64,000 nucleotides of DNA. Origin: Hericium rajendrae. Taxonomy: Eukaryota > Basidiomycota > Agaricomycetes > Russulales > Hericiaceae. The position numbers and the translations under genes were made by a program. The notes beneath the pieces are model-generated. The model saw only the letters and a program-made list of their open reading frames with translations, was not told where the DNA came from and ran no database searches. How positions within the stretch are numbered: the first letter of the stretch is position 1; each line of letters starts with the position of its first letter. Location of the stretch: positions 3,596,001 to 3,660,000 of the forward strand of contig CM065878.1 in the NCBI GenBank assembly GCA_033439255.1, in the 5' to 3' direction. Shown in pieces: positions 32,448-45,311 of this stretch.

Positions 32448-34061
32448 ATGTCTCTAACATTGAGCCGATCCCTGCTCTGCGCGAGACCCTCTCGGCTGCT
32501 TACCCGCACTCGATTTTTCTCTTTTCCCCGTAGAGCACGGTATACCATGAGCACTGAAGCAAGAGCCAAGGTCGCTGACCTCGTCAAGTTCGATATCCTG
32601 ACTCAAACGCAGGCTGCGGATAATGAGAAGCAGATTCGAGCCATAGGCAGGAGCTTCATTTGTGAGTCTATATGTGCCTCAGTACTTACCATATACTGAC
32701 GAGGTAGCTAGCCGATACCATTACAGGCAGGCGATGACTGTCATTGAGTGTCCGGACACCATCTGAAGTTATTTGTCGCAGTGCCGACCAAGGAGATGCA
32801 GGATTATGCAGCCAAGGCCTCCCTCGGTGATGATGTCTACCACGAGCCGTCGACCATTGCTCTGGAGGCGCACATGGCTAAGCTTACCGGGAAAGAGGCA
32901 GCCTTGTTCATGCCCTCCGGCACCATGTCCAACCAAATTGCATTGAGAACGCACCTTCAACAGCCTCCATACTCGATTGTGTGCGATCATCGTGCGCATA
33001 TCAACAAGTATGAAGCTGGCGGTGCTGCATTCCATTCTGGCGCGCATATCGTTCCCGTTATTCCCTCCAATGGCAAGTCGGCCATTTCATAGAGGGGATA
33101 TATCCTGAGTGTTATATTTGGACAGGCCACCACCTGACTCTCGACGACGTCAAGGAGCATATCGTTACTGGCAATGACGTTCATTTGTGAGTAAAACTGC
33201 CCATGTCCCAACTGCCCATCCTAATTTAAATCCCCAGCGCGCCGACGGAAATCATTGAGCTAGAGAACACACTCAACGGGACAATCATTCCTCAAGACGA
33301 GGTCGTCCGCATATCCGACCATGCACACAGCCTCGGCATCAAGATGCATCTCGACGGTGCCCGCATATGGCACGTCGCCGCAGAGACTGGCGTTCCGTTG
33401 AGCGAGCTCTGCGCGCCCTTCGATTCCGTCAGTCTCTGCTTCAGCAAGGGGCTCGGTAAGTGCACCTTTGACCGTCTGTGGACATGCTCTCACAAAAATG
33501 GATTAGCCGCTCCGATTGGGTCGTGCTTGGTCGGCCCCAAGCAGTTTATCGCCAAGGCGCGATGGTTCAGAAAGCTCTTCGGCGGTGGGATGCGCCAGAC
33601 CGGCGTCCTCGCTGCGTCGGCTGCCTATGCGCTTACCTACAACTTCCCCAAGCTGTTCACCGTGCACGCCCTCGCGCGGCGGTTGAGCAAGGCCTGAAGG
33701 ACGTCGGTGCTGAGATCCTCAGCCCTGCGGAGACTTGCATGGTACGCCCTTTTCTGCATTTCTGGGAAATATCTTGGTCCCACATGGTTTTCCCAGGTGT
33801 TCTACGACCCGACTTCCTCTCGGTGTCAGCTACGACGAAATTTTCGAGCGCGGCAGCCGACTGTCCGAACCGCTTGAGCTCGGCGGTTCGCGGCTGGTTG
33901 TGCACGTCCAGACGACGGAGCAGGCCGTCGACGATTTGCTCACGCTGCTCCGCACCCTCGCGGAAGAGAAGAAAACGGCCGGCTTTGTCCCCCCGAAACG
34001 CGAGCCCCAGGTCAATGGCCAGGTCAAGAACATCTACATCCGCAGGAATAAAGGACAGTGA
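32448..34061 (+). CDS. GLY1: L-threonine aldolase (PLP enzyme)
   Basis: Cleaves L-threonine to glycine and acetaldehyde. The first ATG (32448) gives an Arg/Ser/Leu-rich leader (MSLTLSRSLLCARPSRLL, TRTRFFSFPRRARYT) that looks like a mitochondrial presequence; a second in-frame ATG at 32547 would give a cytosolic form. The enzyme follows: FISDTITVPTKEMQDYAAK, ASLGDDVYHEPSTIALE, GKEAALFMPSGTMSNQIALR, DHRAHINKYEAGGAAFHSGA, HLDGARIWHVAAETGV, CFSKGLAAPIGS (Lys for PLP), RKLFGGGMRQTGVLAA. One intron (32727-32781) has a GC donor. A frame break near 33678 (GG where GGG fits) and an opposite one near 33814 surround ETCMVFYDPT. The stop is TGA at 34059-34061. Confidence 0.87.
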
Positions 34062-34189
34062 AGAGTTCCGCATGAAATTGTCACTAATGGGGCTTGGTTT
34101 TTCGTGTTACCATAGATGTAACGATATACCAGCGTTGATTGTTAGATAGTCTATTTTACTTTTGGTGCACAAGATGTATATGTGTCAGA

Positions 34190-37100
34190 TCAGCCCTTGC
34201 CCACGTACCGTTGCTTCTCGTAGTCCCGCCACAGCGCCTTCATGACAACCTTCCCGCCCGCATCCAGCGCAGACACCATCAGCGCATCGCGCGCGTGCTC
34301 ATTCAGCATGTCGCAGAGGACGAACAGGCCCGGCCTGAGCTCGCGCCGCACGTCCGCAGGCAACACGCACAGCGGATCGTTCATTGCCTCGACGTACGCC
34401 TGGATCACGTACGCGACGTGCTTCGAGAGCGGCCGCGCGAGCGACTCGGGCTTCTGCGCCTCCGCGTGGCTCGTGTGCGTCCGGACGATGCTCTTCGCGG
34501 CCAGCGTCGTCAGCAGGCGCGCGAGCGCCTTGCTCTCGTCCGCGCCGAGCGGCTGGGCGGCCTGGATCCACATGGGCAGCGTGTCCGCGACGAGCTTGTG
34601 CTGCTTCGCGCCGAGCTGCGGGCGCGGAGAGCGCAGGGTCCATATGAGCTGGCGGAGGGCGATGCAGAGGTGCGGGAGGGTGTTGAGGACGAGGTCGCGG
34701 CGGAGACGGACGAGCGCGCTGATGATTGTGATGATCTGATCGAATATTGCGCGGGTCGTCCGCGGATCGTGGGCCTGCGAACCCGAGAGGAACTTCGAGA
34801 GCAGCGACCAGATGCTCATCAGATTAGTGGACCGTATCGACGCCGGCCTGTCGGAGCATTGTGTGCTCACGAACGCCAACACCTCCGAACGGAGGTCGAT
34901 GGGACCCTGATAGAATTGAGAGTTGTTGACGAAGTGTTCCAGATAGTGATTCAAGTGTTCTTGCACAATTTTCAACGTTCCTGTAGTGCGGGTTCAGCTG
35001 TGGAAGCACATAGAAAGTCGACAATCATACCATCTGGAGCGTCATGCAGAAACAAGGTGCTGATGTGCACCAACGGTGCAAGGTCTTCGGCCGCCCTTTG
35101 ACACGAGAGAGCTTGAAGGATAAGCTGCAACGCGAATGCGAAGTCCTTCACGGACAGTGTGCGCGCCGCTCTGCGAACGTGCTCATCGAACCTCTCTCGC
35201 TCTGCGATGACGAGGATCAACGACGTTCCAGGCTCTATGAGCAGGAACAACTGACCTTCATGCCCCGACCTGCATGAGAAGACCACATACGCAGCAATCA
35301 CATCCGCAAGCTGCGCCTGTCGATCCGTTTCGGGCGAGCAGTAGAGTTCCGCGAGCAGAACGCCGAGCGCGGCACTATCGAATCCAGAAGTTTCCCGAGA
35401 CGGGGTCGGTGTGGTGGCACCGGCGACGGTCTGCGCAAGCCGCCTGCCATAGTCCCGCCGCTGTGAATCTGCATGTTCGTTGAGTTATCACAAGCCAGCG
35501 CACGGCGCAAAACTGACTCACCGGCGGGGGAGAGCCAATAGCCAAAGAGGAGGCATTGGCTCCAGATGTCCATAAGCCTAGACCGCTTTGTGATTTCCAG
35601 TGGTGTCTGGGCCGTGCCATCCCAGGAGGCAATTCCGGCGATAAGTGGCTCGACGTTGGACACTACACGGCTTAAGAGCGTCTTCAGAGCCGTTATCGCG
35701 GGCTGCGGGAGACTGGGGAACGGACATAGAGATTATGAAGCCGCCGACTATCTCGTCAGTATAAGAGGGACTGCGTACATTGAAGGATTGTAATTCCGCG
35801 TTAATACGGCCATGAGCCGTATAACAGCCTCTATCTCTCCTGAATCTTGCTCTGGAGCATCCCGCACAGATTTCTGAAGAGCGTCGATGATCGACACTAC
35901 GTCAGACCCATCATTCCTCTCTGCGGTGCGCACTAGCGTTCTGTGAGAGCATCAGAATGAGATATGGAGGCGTTCAATCAGTCGTGATCTCTCTGCTCAC
36001 TGGAAGTGGGCCTCGATCAGATCGAGTGTGACCGAGGGATTATTAACGGCGGAAGCATCTGAGTCCACAGTATTTAAGGAGGCCTGTTCGAGGAGGTATT
36101 GCAAATAGGCACGGGTCCACTGCGATAAACGGAACTTAATCGCAACTCAATTGTGTGGGGTAACTCTGGGCCTTACCTGGTGTTCTGCCGCCCCGAGGAA
36201 GGCGAATAGCCGCACGAGGAACGTTCTCGCCGCGGCGATATGAGCCGCTCGATTTTCCTTCTTCCGCGGACCCGCTTGACCCAGAGTAACATCCAAAACG
36301 ATAGCTCGCTTGAGCAAATCACCTCGCAAAGATCGGGAGAGATATTCGATCGGCGCGTGGAGAAGGAAAGTGAAGGCCGCGCAAGCGGCTTCGGCCTGTG
36401 CGGCAGAGATCGGGCTGTCTCGACCCTTATGAATACTTTGGGACAGACCTTGGTCGAGCCATTGCGTCACCTCCTTTTCGTCCAGAAGTTTAGTCCGCGC
36501 ATTAATTCCGGCTAGAACGGAGGCTAAAGAGGAAAATTATTTGGGACGTATCTCGGCGTGAAAATCGGCGAAAATTACCTCGGATCCCGGGCTGTTCCCA
36601 GAAATTGGCTGAACGTAAACATTTTAAGGCGGCCATGGCCGGACTCCCGGCACCGGCATCGGTGTCCGCAACAGGAATGATCCTGAGGATCAATCCAGCG
36701 AGATGTTCATGTTGTGCTGGGGTGCCAAAGCTGCTGATAGGCAGAGATCGTCAACATCAATTTCAACGAGGAACGGATAGGAACGCCTTACTCGAAAGAC
36801 GTCAGATATCTATCGAGAATTAGCCTGCACAAGGCCACTGCGGCTGCTTTACGGCCGTCTTCGTCGGAAGACAGCGACGACGATTGTCCAGACCACCGCA
36901 AGGTCACCAGTTTTGATGAGGAAAAATATTTTTCCACGCTGCTCAGGATGACATCCATGACGCGCTCGCGATCAGCAGCATTAGCCTCCTCCGCATGTCT
37001 GAGCAGAAAACGGGCCTATCAAACGATGAGACACGCCTAGCACCATGTCCTGCAGCACGCACCAGTTCAACCTGCAGCTCTGGAAGCGTCTCCTCGGCTT

Positions 37101-39214
37101 CTAAGCGCTCCAACATCATATTCTGCTCGCCCTCGCGCATCTCAGCGCGTACGTCCAGCTCCTGTGCCGCCTCCATGACATAGCTGAACCGGACGAACGC
37201 CGCGCCGACCACCTCCCGCGCCCACGCGCCCCCATCCATCTCCTGCTCTTGCTCCCCCTCTAACGTCTTGCGCACCGCATCCCCCACAAAGCCATCCAGC
37301 GCCTCCTTCACCGCCGCGCGCATCTCCCCGCGCACCGCGTCCGGGACCGAGCGCAGGGGCAGCGCCGCAAGCACAGCGCCCACGAACCGCGCGGCGAACG
37401 CCACGCCCACGGCGCACGCGTCGGCGTCTCCGCGCGGCGGGCTCTGTTCGGGCGCGGACTTGCGCCGCTTCTTGCGGGGGCTAGGGAGCGCGGCGGTGTA
37501 GCTATCCAACGCGCCTTGGAGGGCGTGCAGGACGGCGCGCGCGGTGTCGAGGGCCTGGCCTGGAGTGAGGAAGGCATGGACGGCGTGGGCGAGCTTGTCG
37601 AGGTGTGGATGGGCGAGCAGAGGCGAGGCGGACGCTTGGATGTAGAATGTCGGGATGTGTGCTGTTGGGGTGGCTGGAGGAAGGAGGCGAGGATGCGGGA
37701 GAGGTGTGTGGGGAGCGTGCGTGTTGTGCTGTGGTACGTGAGGATGGTGCTGAGGAGTTGCGCAGAGGGGCCGGTCGATGGGGAAGAGTCTGTCAGAATG
37801 TGGGGTAGGATTGAGGGGATGGACGAGTCGATGAGGTCGTGGTCGATGCGAGCTAGAACGCACAATGTCTTGAAGATGACGTCCGTATTTGTACCTGGAT
37901 CGCGATAGGTATACGTTAGAGCGAAGCGGAGTCACTAAAAGTAAGAAATTGAATACCAGAAGGCGAACTCTCGAGTGCTGCAATGCACAGAATGACGACC
38001 TGCTTCAAACATGCCGCAGCCTCTTCCTGCTCCATCCCGAACAACGCCTCACTCTCCACAACCTTAAGTAACGCAATTCTCGCCCTCCACACCTCAGTAC
38101 CATCGCCGTTATCGAGCTGCTCGAGGACGGACTCGCACGCGATGAAGAACCGCATACCCGCCGCACGAGCCTCTGCGGCAGACGCATCCCCCGATCCGAA
38201 CAGCGCGGTCCTCGACTTTCTAACCGCGTGTGCGAAGGCGGCCAGCAAGCGCGACAAGGACGCGAGCACGGCCGAAGGATGGTTGCGAGCCGTCGTCTGC
38301 AGGGCAACAAAGAGATCTGCGGATGCCGGTGCTTCTGCCAGCTGCTTCAGCGTGTCGGGGTTGAATAGGACGTCCACGCCCGCATCAAAGACGTCGCTTG
38401 CATAGGCAGTGGCGATGTCTTCGTTTGGCAGAGGGGCGACGCTGCGGAGCCATGTTGTGAGGTGATTTTGGATGAAGTTCTGGTAGAGCTGTGGATTCTG
38501 GTCAAGATTTTGCAAGGCAATTCCGAGACTCAGGAGGCACCTTTTTCTTGTTCGACGAGTTTGAAAAGGCGCTCCGCATGGACGCCGTGAGCATCCGCAC
38601 GATCTTCTGCAGCCCTTCATTTCTGCGCAGTGCGTGCTCTGTTTCCGACGCAGATGCCAGTGCTCCCAGCAATGCACCAAAGCTCTCCAGCAGGGCATCC
38701 GGCGTGACCTTCTGCACCGCAAGAGGCCATAAGAGTGTGAGAGCAGGACTGGCTGTGCTATACAGCTCTGCTCTGGCTGCAACGTCTGCAGACTGGGACA
38801 GCGTGAACAGGCTGGTGACCGTGGGGGCTATGGGCATGCGGTTCAGCAGGGAAGCAGCCAGGTCTTGTTCTTGCGCATGGCATCTGCAGCATCTGGAGAG
38901 CTCGGGGGACAGATGATGTCGTGCAGAAGCTGCCAGTATCGCGTGTCCAGTACGGGGTTCGACGCGCTGTTTCGAATGTTTGGTGAGTAAATCTCGAGAG
39001 ACGAGATGCAAACTCACGGAGATCGTGCCCGGTCTTTGAGCAGACGTGTCAAGAGCCAGTCGGCGATGGTCTCGCCCTTGTTCGGGACGTGGAACGACGG
39101 CGTATCCCATGCCTGTCTCGCGATCTCGATTTTGAGCGGATCGCCGTTCTTCGGTGGGTCATTGGGCGCCTTTAACGCGCGAACGAAGCTCTGGGATGAT
39201 TGAAGGTATTCCAT
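34190..39214 (-). CDS. URB2: nucleolar ribosome-biogenesis protein Urb2/Npa2
   Basis: Large helical-repeat protein of early pre-60S particles. From ATG 39214: MEYLQSSQSFVRALKAP, KGETIADWLLTRLLKD, TRYWQLLHDIICPP, NRMPIAPTVTSLFTLS, LGIALQNLDQNPQLYQNF, TTWLRSVAPLPNEDIATAY, LTPGQALDTARAVLHALQG, AGLILRIIPVADTDAG and others. The C-terminal Urb2 domain is very clear: LPADVRRELRPGLFVLCDML, ARDALMVSALDAGGKVVMKA, LWRDYEKQRYVGKG, stop TGA at 34192-34190. Frame breaks occur near 38850, 38585, 38533 and about 37670; at the first three, one more C or G in a short run would restore family-like sequence. Long antisense open frames over this gene are shadows of GC-rich codons. Confidence 0.82.
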
Positions 39215-39436
39215 TCCATGCACATCTGGGCGATTCAGTTGTGCCGTAAAAAGGGTATACGGAGTGCGCGACTTCGAGCTGCGGGGAGCTGCTGCAACTC
39301 CAATTCTGAAAATCCTGGTCGGGTCGACCCTAACCCGAGTCTCGGTGTCGGCCCGACCATCGGTCCGCTTGTTTCAAGATCCCACTGTTCTTATAAAGCT
39401 TTCCAACTTACTCCTTCGTTACTTTCTACAGGTGTT

Positions 39437-41126
39437 ATGGCCGATGGAGAGGTGATACAGGAATGCTCTTCATTGCAGGCGGAGGAGTGGGAGGTACTTG
39501 AGGTGCGCCTGCAATCTTTTGCTCTCCCATTCCGCGTGCTCATCCGGCGATCCACACGTACACCCACGGTATTGCAGTCTATCTATCCGGACTGTGTCTC
39601 TACCGACACTTTTCGCGGGATCAAGAAGCTGGAAGTCCCAGTCGACCTTGGAGATTCGACATCTGTCATTGTCGCTGATAATGGTGCCACTAGCGCAGGA
39701 CCTCTGGGGGAGACACTCCGCAAAGCCACCCAATCACTCTCCCTTGGTTCTCTGCCGCCTGTATTACTAGAATTGCTTCTGCCTCCGACATACCCTCTAT
39801 CTTCTCCTCCGCTCATTATATTGCTCAGCGTTGCCACTTCATGGCTGCTACGGGTCGACATGCTGCAGTGCAAGCTGCTCGAAATGTGGCAGCCCGGCGA
39901 GGGCGTCCTCTATGCCTGGGTCGATTGGATTCAAAGCGCTGAATTTTTACATTCACTCGACCACTTTTCTAATGAAGGAGGTCGTGAGACGCTAAAGTAT
40001 GTCTTTATTTATTTCAGGCACCATCCAGCCGCCTCATGTATAGCAGGATCCTTCATCCTGCGCCTCATCTACTGGCACCATTACTGATAAATTACGATGC
40101 AACATCCAAATCTTCAAAGTTCTCTCAGAACTCATACGAGTGTACCGTGTGCCTGTCCTATCAGAAAGGCGCACGATGTCTTATGCTGCTCTGCGGACAC
40201 ATATTCTGCCGTTCGTGTCTGGAAGACGGCTGGAAGCTGTATATAGCGGAAGGATCTGTCGATAAAGTAGGCTGCCTTCATCCAGACTGCGTCAAGGAGG
40301 GCCGCGAAGCAACAGAAGAGGAGGTACGGCGCGTCACCGACGAGGACGAGCTTCGCCGCTGGAAGTGGCTGCGGGAGAAAAGGATCCTGGATCGAGGCAA
40401 TTTGACTGTGCATTCTTTATGACTAGCTCTGGCTGATCTGGTCCTCTAGACCCGACCATAATTCACTGCCCGGTATCGCTCTGCCAGACGCCCGTCCCGA
40501 AGCCAAAAGGTACCGGGGATCAGGATTCTGGCTGGGAAAGGCTCCGGATATGCCAGTCGTGCGGGTACTCGTTCTGCGGATTCTGCAAACGAACGTGGTA
40601 CGTGGAGATGACATACTTCGTGTGAAATAGATTGACACGGGTCTCGCAGGCATGGTCCGCTCTCCGACTGCCCGATCCCGGTTGCGGATGGCTTCTTGGC
40701 AGAATACATGGCCATGGCTGAGGGCTCGCCGGCACGCAAGGCACTGGAGCAGCGGTACGGGCTGAAGAACCTGACGCGAATGGTCGCAAAGTTTGAAGAA
40801 GATAAAGCGAACCGCGAGTGGCTGCAGAAAAGCACGATGGCGTGCCCGCGGTGCAATTTGCACGTCGAAAAGTCGTCCGGATGCAACCATGTAAGTTTGT
40901 TTCCGCCGTACTGCGGGACCGAGGATGACTGAGACTCCGGCAGATGACCTGCGCACAGTGCAGGCAGCACTTCTGCTACGTGTGCGGGATACGATTGAAC
41001 CCGAGAGACCCGTATCCGCATTTTTCGACGCCTGGGCAGGGGTGCTACATGAAGCTATTTGACGCGGTCGCGGGGAGCGAGGACGAGTGGGAGCCCATTG
41101 AGGGGATTGATATTGGAATGCTGTGA
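39437..41126 (+). CDS. RWD-RBR E3 ubiquitin ligase, RNF14/Itt1 type
   Basis: RING-between-RING ligase that passes ubiquitin through a RING2 cysteine. The RWD domain begins EEWEVLEVRLQSFALPFRVL and contains LPPTYPLSSPP. RING1: CTVCLSYQKGARCLMLLCGH, IFCRSCLEDGW. IBR: IIHCPVSLCQTPVPKPK, ICQSCGYSFCGFCKRTWHG. RING2: MACPRCNLHVEKSSGCNHMT and CRQHFCYVCG. Ends GIDIGML, TGA at 41124-41126. One intron (40397-40449) has a GC donor. Between GGRETLK and RLMYSRILHP (about 39998-40028) the frame changes. Either a 32-nt intron, shorter than any other here, or one missing base explains it. RNF14-type ligases act on stalled ribosomes in other eukaryotes. Confidence 0.87.
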
Positions 41127-41472
41127 TGTCAGGATGACTGCGTACGATAGGAGGGGAGCGAGTCGGCGGAAATTGGAAGTCCGACCGGAAGAGGCCCGGT
41201 TGGCTGGTGGCACTAGGCGTTGGACCGGAATTGATTGGGCCGTATTCACTTTTACCATTTTTTGTTTCTGGTTGCAGTCTCGACGGGACGGAAATACAGA
41301 ATTCAATTTGGCTGGTTTCGTTTTGAACTCCTATATTACTCACCACACGCTCTCTCCTCTCTCCGTCAAGGACGAGTCCCCCGTCGTTCGATACCACCAC
41401 CTCAATACCCCGTTCTACGAGTCTCATACCCACCTTTGTTTCTCTACCCCGAACCACCTTGTATTCGCAACT
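41127..41472. other. intergenic, KH gene promoter
   Basis: Between two forward genes; C/T-rich in its last 130 bases. Nothing else supported. Confidence 0.45.
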
Positions 41473-44400
41473 ATGGATATCTACACGACCGCCTTCACGT
41501 ACCCCCGCAGGTCGAGGCATCCCCGTTCGGCTTCCAGCTCGCTCGACTTCCCCTCTCGCACCCAGTCCGACGCCTATGGTCCCCACCCCTTTCCCTCCCA
41601 CCCGAGCTCGAACGGCCACCTCGATGTCCACACACCACCCACGCCCTCCGACGCAGAGGCCGTCAATAAGCTGGCTATGATGACGATGGCGACGCAGGGC
41701 TGTCACGTGTCTTTCGCGGTCGCTGACCAGGGGTCCGGCTGGAATTTCCTCATCTCTGGCTCTTACCAACAAGTCCTTTACGCGAGAGGCATGATTTTGA
41801 AAGACTGTCCGATCCAGGTGCGCTCTCTTCTCTCTCGTTTTACCGCTATTTCTAATCCTGTCTGTCTCGTCTCAGAACCGCGCTTCCATCCGCGTCACTC
41901 GCTCCGAGGTTCTCGACTTCCCCTCTTCTAAGCCTGCTTTGAAGCCCGAAGTCCGTCGACGCCTCGACGACATCGCGTCCCAGACGCTCGCGCACATCGC
42001 TGTCGTTAACAGCCCCTTTTCTCTTTCAACAAGAACACCTCCAGACGGTATCAGCAGTAGCGCGGGATGGTCGGGTCTGGAGACGGAGCGGGTTTGCGAG
42101 CTTGTCGTAACGGGGCAGGGAGACTCGGTAGAGATCGCCCGAGTGAGGCTATTGGTCATGCTGGACGAACTGGTGCGTTTGCGTTCACCCCTATGTTTCT
42201 GCCTGTGTGCTGACTCACAGGCGCAGAGCGGTTTGCATGCCGAGGTCTGCGAGATCGACCAAAAGCTCCAAGCTATCGTCGCTGGACGCAAGCGTCATGT
42301 CCTGCAATCCATCATGGAAGAGACCGCGACGAATATCTATTATCCTTCCCCTCTCCAAGGTCTCGTCGGCCCTGATGTGGGCAACATGCCTGCCGGACCT
42401 CCCTCCGCTGGTGGTACACCCCGCCAGAACAAAAATGCCACATGGATCACGGGTGAATTTTTCGGCGTTCAGCGCGCCAGAGACATGCTTCTCCAAGTTT
42501 CGTTGACGAAGGTGCGTATTCTGCCTTAACTCGGTGCTGCGCCGCGACTGAGGCTTTTCTGTGCACAGAGCAAAGGAATCATCTCACGAGATACCGCTAT
42601 CTTACCTCGCAAACTGGACTGGATGGTGACGGATCGCGCGGACGATCTCAAGGCCATCATGAACGATAATGCGACGTTCATTCATTTCCCACCTATCGGT
42701 AGCTCGACAAGTTTAATTACCGTCTATGGAGATCATAGGGTGCATATTCAGCGCACGATTCGATCCATCATGCAGCTTGTGAGTTCTTTGGGCGTCTACG
42801 TGATCGGGCTTCTTGGCCTAACTCTTTTTGTGTTCAGGCATGCCAGTTCTACGTTGCATCGTTTTGGCTCCTTCCAACGCAGTTCAACGTGCTTCTTCCC
42901 CCCTCGACGCTCAATGCAAATCAGGTCGCTTCTATCCTCCAACAGGTGTCGAATGCGACGGGAGCCGAGGTCGTGTTTAAGAGCATGTGCTTCGAAATGC
43001 ACGGGCTCGAACACGAGGTCCGCAATGCCGTCAACATGATTCTGGACTTGGATATTGTGAAGGTGAGTTTGTGCTGCCAGTTGGTTCGGCATCGACGTCT
43101 GACTCAGCGACTGCTAGGCCTTCCATCACGAGATACGCTTTCAGATCGAACTCGCCAACGAACACCGCGAGTTCATCAGTGGCAAGAAGAATGGAAAAAT
43201 CAACAAGATCATGCAGACAACGAATGTCAAGATCAAATTTGAGACGTTCAATGATCATAATTTCCTCATCGACATTGCCGGGAACGACGCGTCGGTCCTC
43301 CAGGGTCTCAGCCTCCTGCAGGAAGAGCTGCCGGCTGAGATCTCGTTCCACGTGCCCGAGTCGTACCACAAGCGCATCATCGGTGTCGGCGGGCGCAGCA
43401 TCCAGCGGATCATGAAGAAATATGGAGTCTACGTGAAGTTTTCGAACGCCGAGGAGTTTGCCGCGCTGGGTGGATACAATGATAACGAAGACAACGTCGT
43501 GGCACGTACGCCCGCGAAGAACGCTATTAATTTGGATAATCTAAAGCAATCTGTAATGGAGCTCGTGAACCCGAAGGTATGTGTATTCCGGCCGGTGGCT
43601 CAATGCATGACCCTGAACTCATGGCAGGACAAGGATTACATCAATGAGACTGTCATCATTCCCCGCAGATATCATCGCACTCTTCTCGGCGAGAAGGCTA
43701 TCTTCATTCATGATATTGAGAACAAGACAAATTCGCGCGTCCGATTCCCTGATAAAGAGACTGCCTCTGATGTCGTTACGATCTTTGGCCCTGAGTCTCA
43801 AATCCAGATCGCAGCAACTATGCTTCTGGTGAGCCTTCTTCCTGTTTGAGATAATGTCAAGCTCGTACTTACAACGGGATACAGGATCACGTTCCGTTCG
43901 AGGCAGATATGGCTGTGCCGCCTCAAGCAGAACTTCCCATGCTCTGCGCCTCGCCCGACTTCTCTGCCTTTGTTGAGCAGATCAAGCGGGAGCTACAAGT
44001 GACCATCTCGCCGAATATGAAGACAATGAGCAATGGGTCTGGCGCGGAGACGCCGACAGAGTGCTCGTTCAAGTTCCGGTGCCTGCGAAGCAATAGCGAT
44101 TTCCTGGTCACCGCGCGCGAGATGCTCGAGCACTTCTTGTTGAATCACAACATCCATGTCTATCCGTCGCCTACGGCGCACACACATAAGCGGGGCGATT
44201 CCTTCGCGGAGGCTTTCCCGCACTTCGACAGCAAAGTCTTGTCGACGATGCCTCGGACACGCGGTAAGCTCAATCGGGATTCTTTTAGTACCATCAGTCA
44301 CTCATTCTCCTCTTCAGGCTCTGCAGATATGTCTCTGTCGCGTGCTGAACCGATGATCGACCGCCGGCTACGCTTGGCGAACTCGTCGCCTGACGTCAAG

Positions 44401-44838
44401 GCTCTGTTTAATAACTCCCCTTCCTACATCTACCATCTGGATGAGGCCCAGGAGAGCCTGGATAGCCAGGCGAGCTACGTACCGGGGCCTGCAGTGAACG
44501 AATACTGGAATCCGCAGCCTCCCATCGTACGTCACGGACGGTTCCTCTCGATGTCCCATGTCGTTGACGACAGGCCACAGGGGTCTGGGATGCCCTCGCG
44601 TACGCGGCTCGGCGACGAGAAACGGGGCTCAGACTCTCTGCTGGAGGCGAAGATAAAGGAGCAGATCTCGAAGCCGCGGTCGTTACAGAATCGTGCGCAG
44701 TCGCTTGACCTCACCTTCTCCCTGCAACGCATCTCGGAAGCGGCCTCGCGGATGCCCCCTCCCGACTCGCCGACCAACTCCATGGGCGATACCGGGCCCA
44801 GCTCGAGCCCACGTCTGCCACGGCGCCGAGCTTCCTAG
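41473..44838 (+). CDS. multi-KH-domain RNA-binding protein
   Basis: Long cytoplasmic-looking RNA-binding protein. A Ser/Pro-rich N-terminus (MDIYTTAFTYPRRSRHPRSA) is followed by repeated KH folds. GxxG loops are seen in AGRKRHVLQSIMEETATNIY, SGKKNGKINKIMQTTNVKI, IIGVGGRSIQRIMKKYGVYV and RTLLGEKAIFIHDIENKTNS; other modules (ISRDTAILPRKLDWMVTD, LLPPSTLNANQVASILQQ) have degenerate loops. The C-terminal part is polar and low-complexity. It resembles vigilin/Scp160-like proteins in being a KH chain, but I cannot assign orthology. The reading frame ends TAG at 44836-44838. A one-base shift near 44813 would carry it on to a stop at 45059-45061, so the true C-terminus is uncertain. Confidence 0.83.
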
Positions 44839-45311
44839 CGTCTATGGACCGCCGGGCGGCGGGCGCGCGCCCGGCCCGGGGATGACTGGATCGCCGCATT
44901 CCACGCGGCGGGGGAGCCGACTGCTCGACGACGAGTCGGTCGACGAGGTTTCGAGGTCATTTCCAACTTGGGACTATGATTGGATCACCGCACCTAGACT
45001 GGGGAGCACCGCGCGTGCCCGCCGCCAAAAGTGTACGAGGGACGGACAGCGGATTATCTAGCGGCCTCGCATCTACATCGCATCTAGCCAGCATCTGAGT
45101 CTTACCCGCATCTGTTCTCATGTGCCATCATCGCGTTTTCATCTTTCTTTCGTCGTTTTCCTTTTTACTGTACCATATATCTGAAGATCTTCCTACGATA
45201 GTGGGCTGGCCGTATTTTTATCTCATTTTACTGCTTCTTTTGTGCCGAAATGCAAGGCGTTCGTCAACAGACGAATTAGACCGTTAGACCGTGCGTATCA
45301 TCCGTCCGTGC
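44839..45311. other. KH-gene 3' end and VMA5 3' end
   Basis: Convergent 3' regions. The first 220 bases may still be KH-gene coding sequence if the frame is shifted at about 44813; the rest is T-rich and looks like untranslated sequence. Confidence 0.45.

Noticed and set aside
34139-35101. 320-codon forward open frame opposite URB2
   Set aside because: It is antisense to the highly conserved Urb2 C-terminal domain. Its Arg/Leu-rich composition is what GC-rich antisense codons give, and it has no motif of its own.
40423-41772. 449-codon reverse open frame over the RBR and KH genes
   Set aside because: It spans two clear forward genes and their intergenic gap; composition is antisense-like and no domain is visible.
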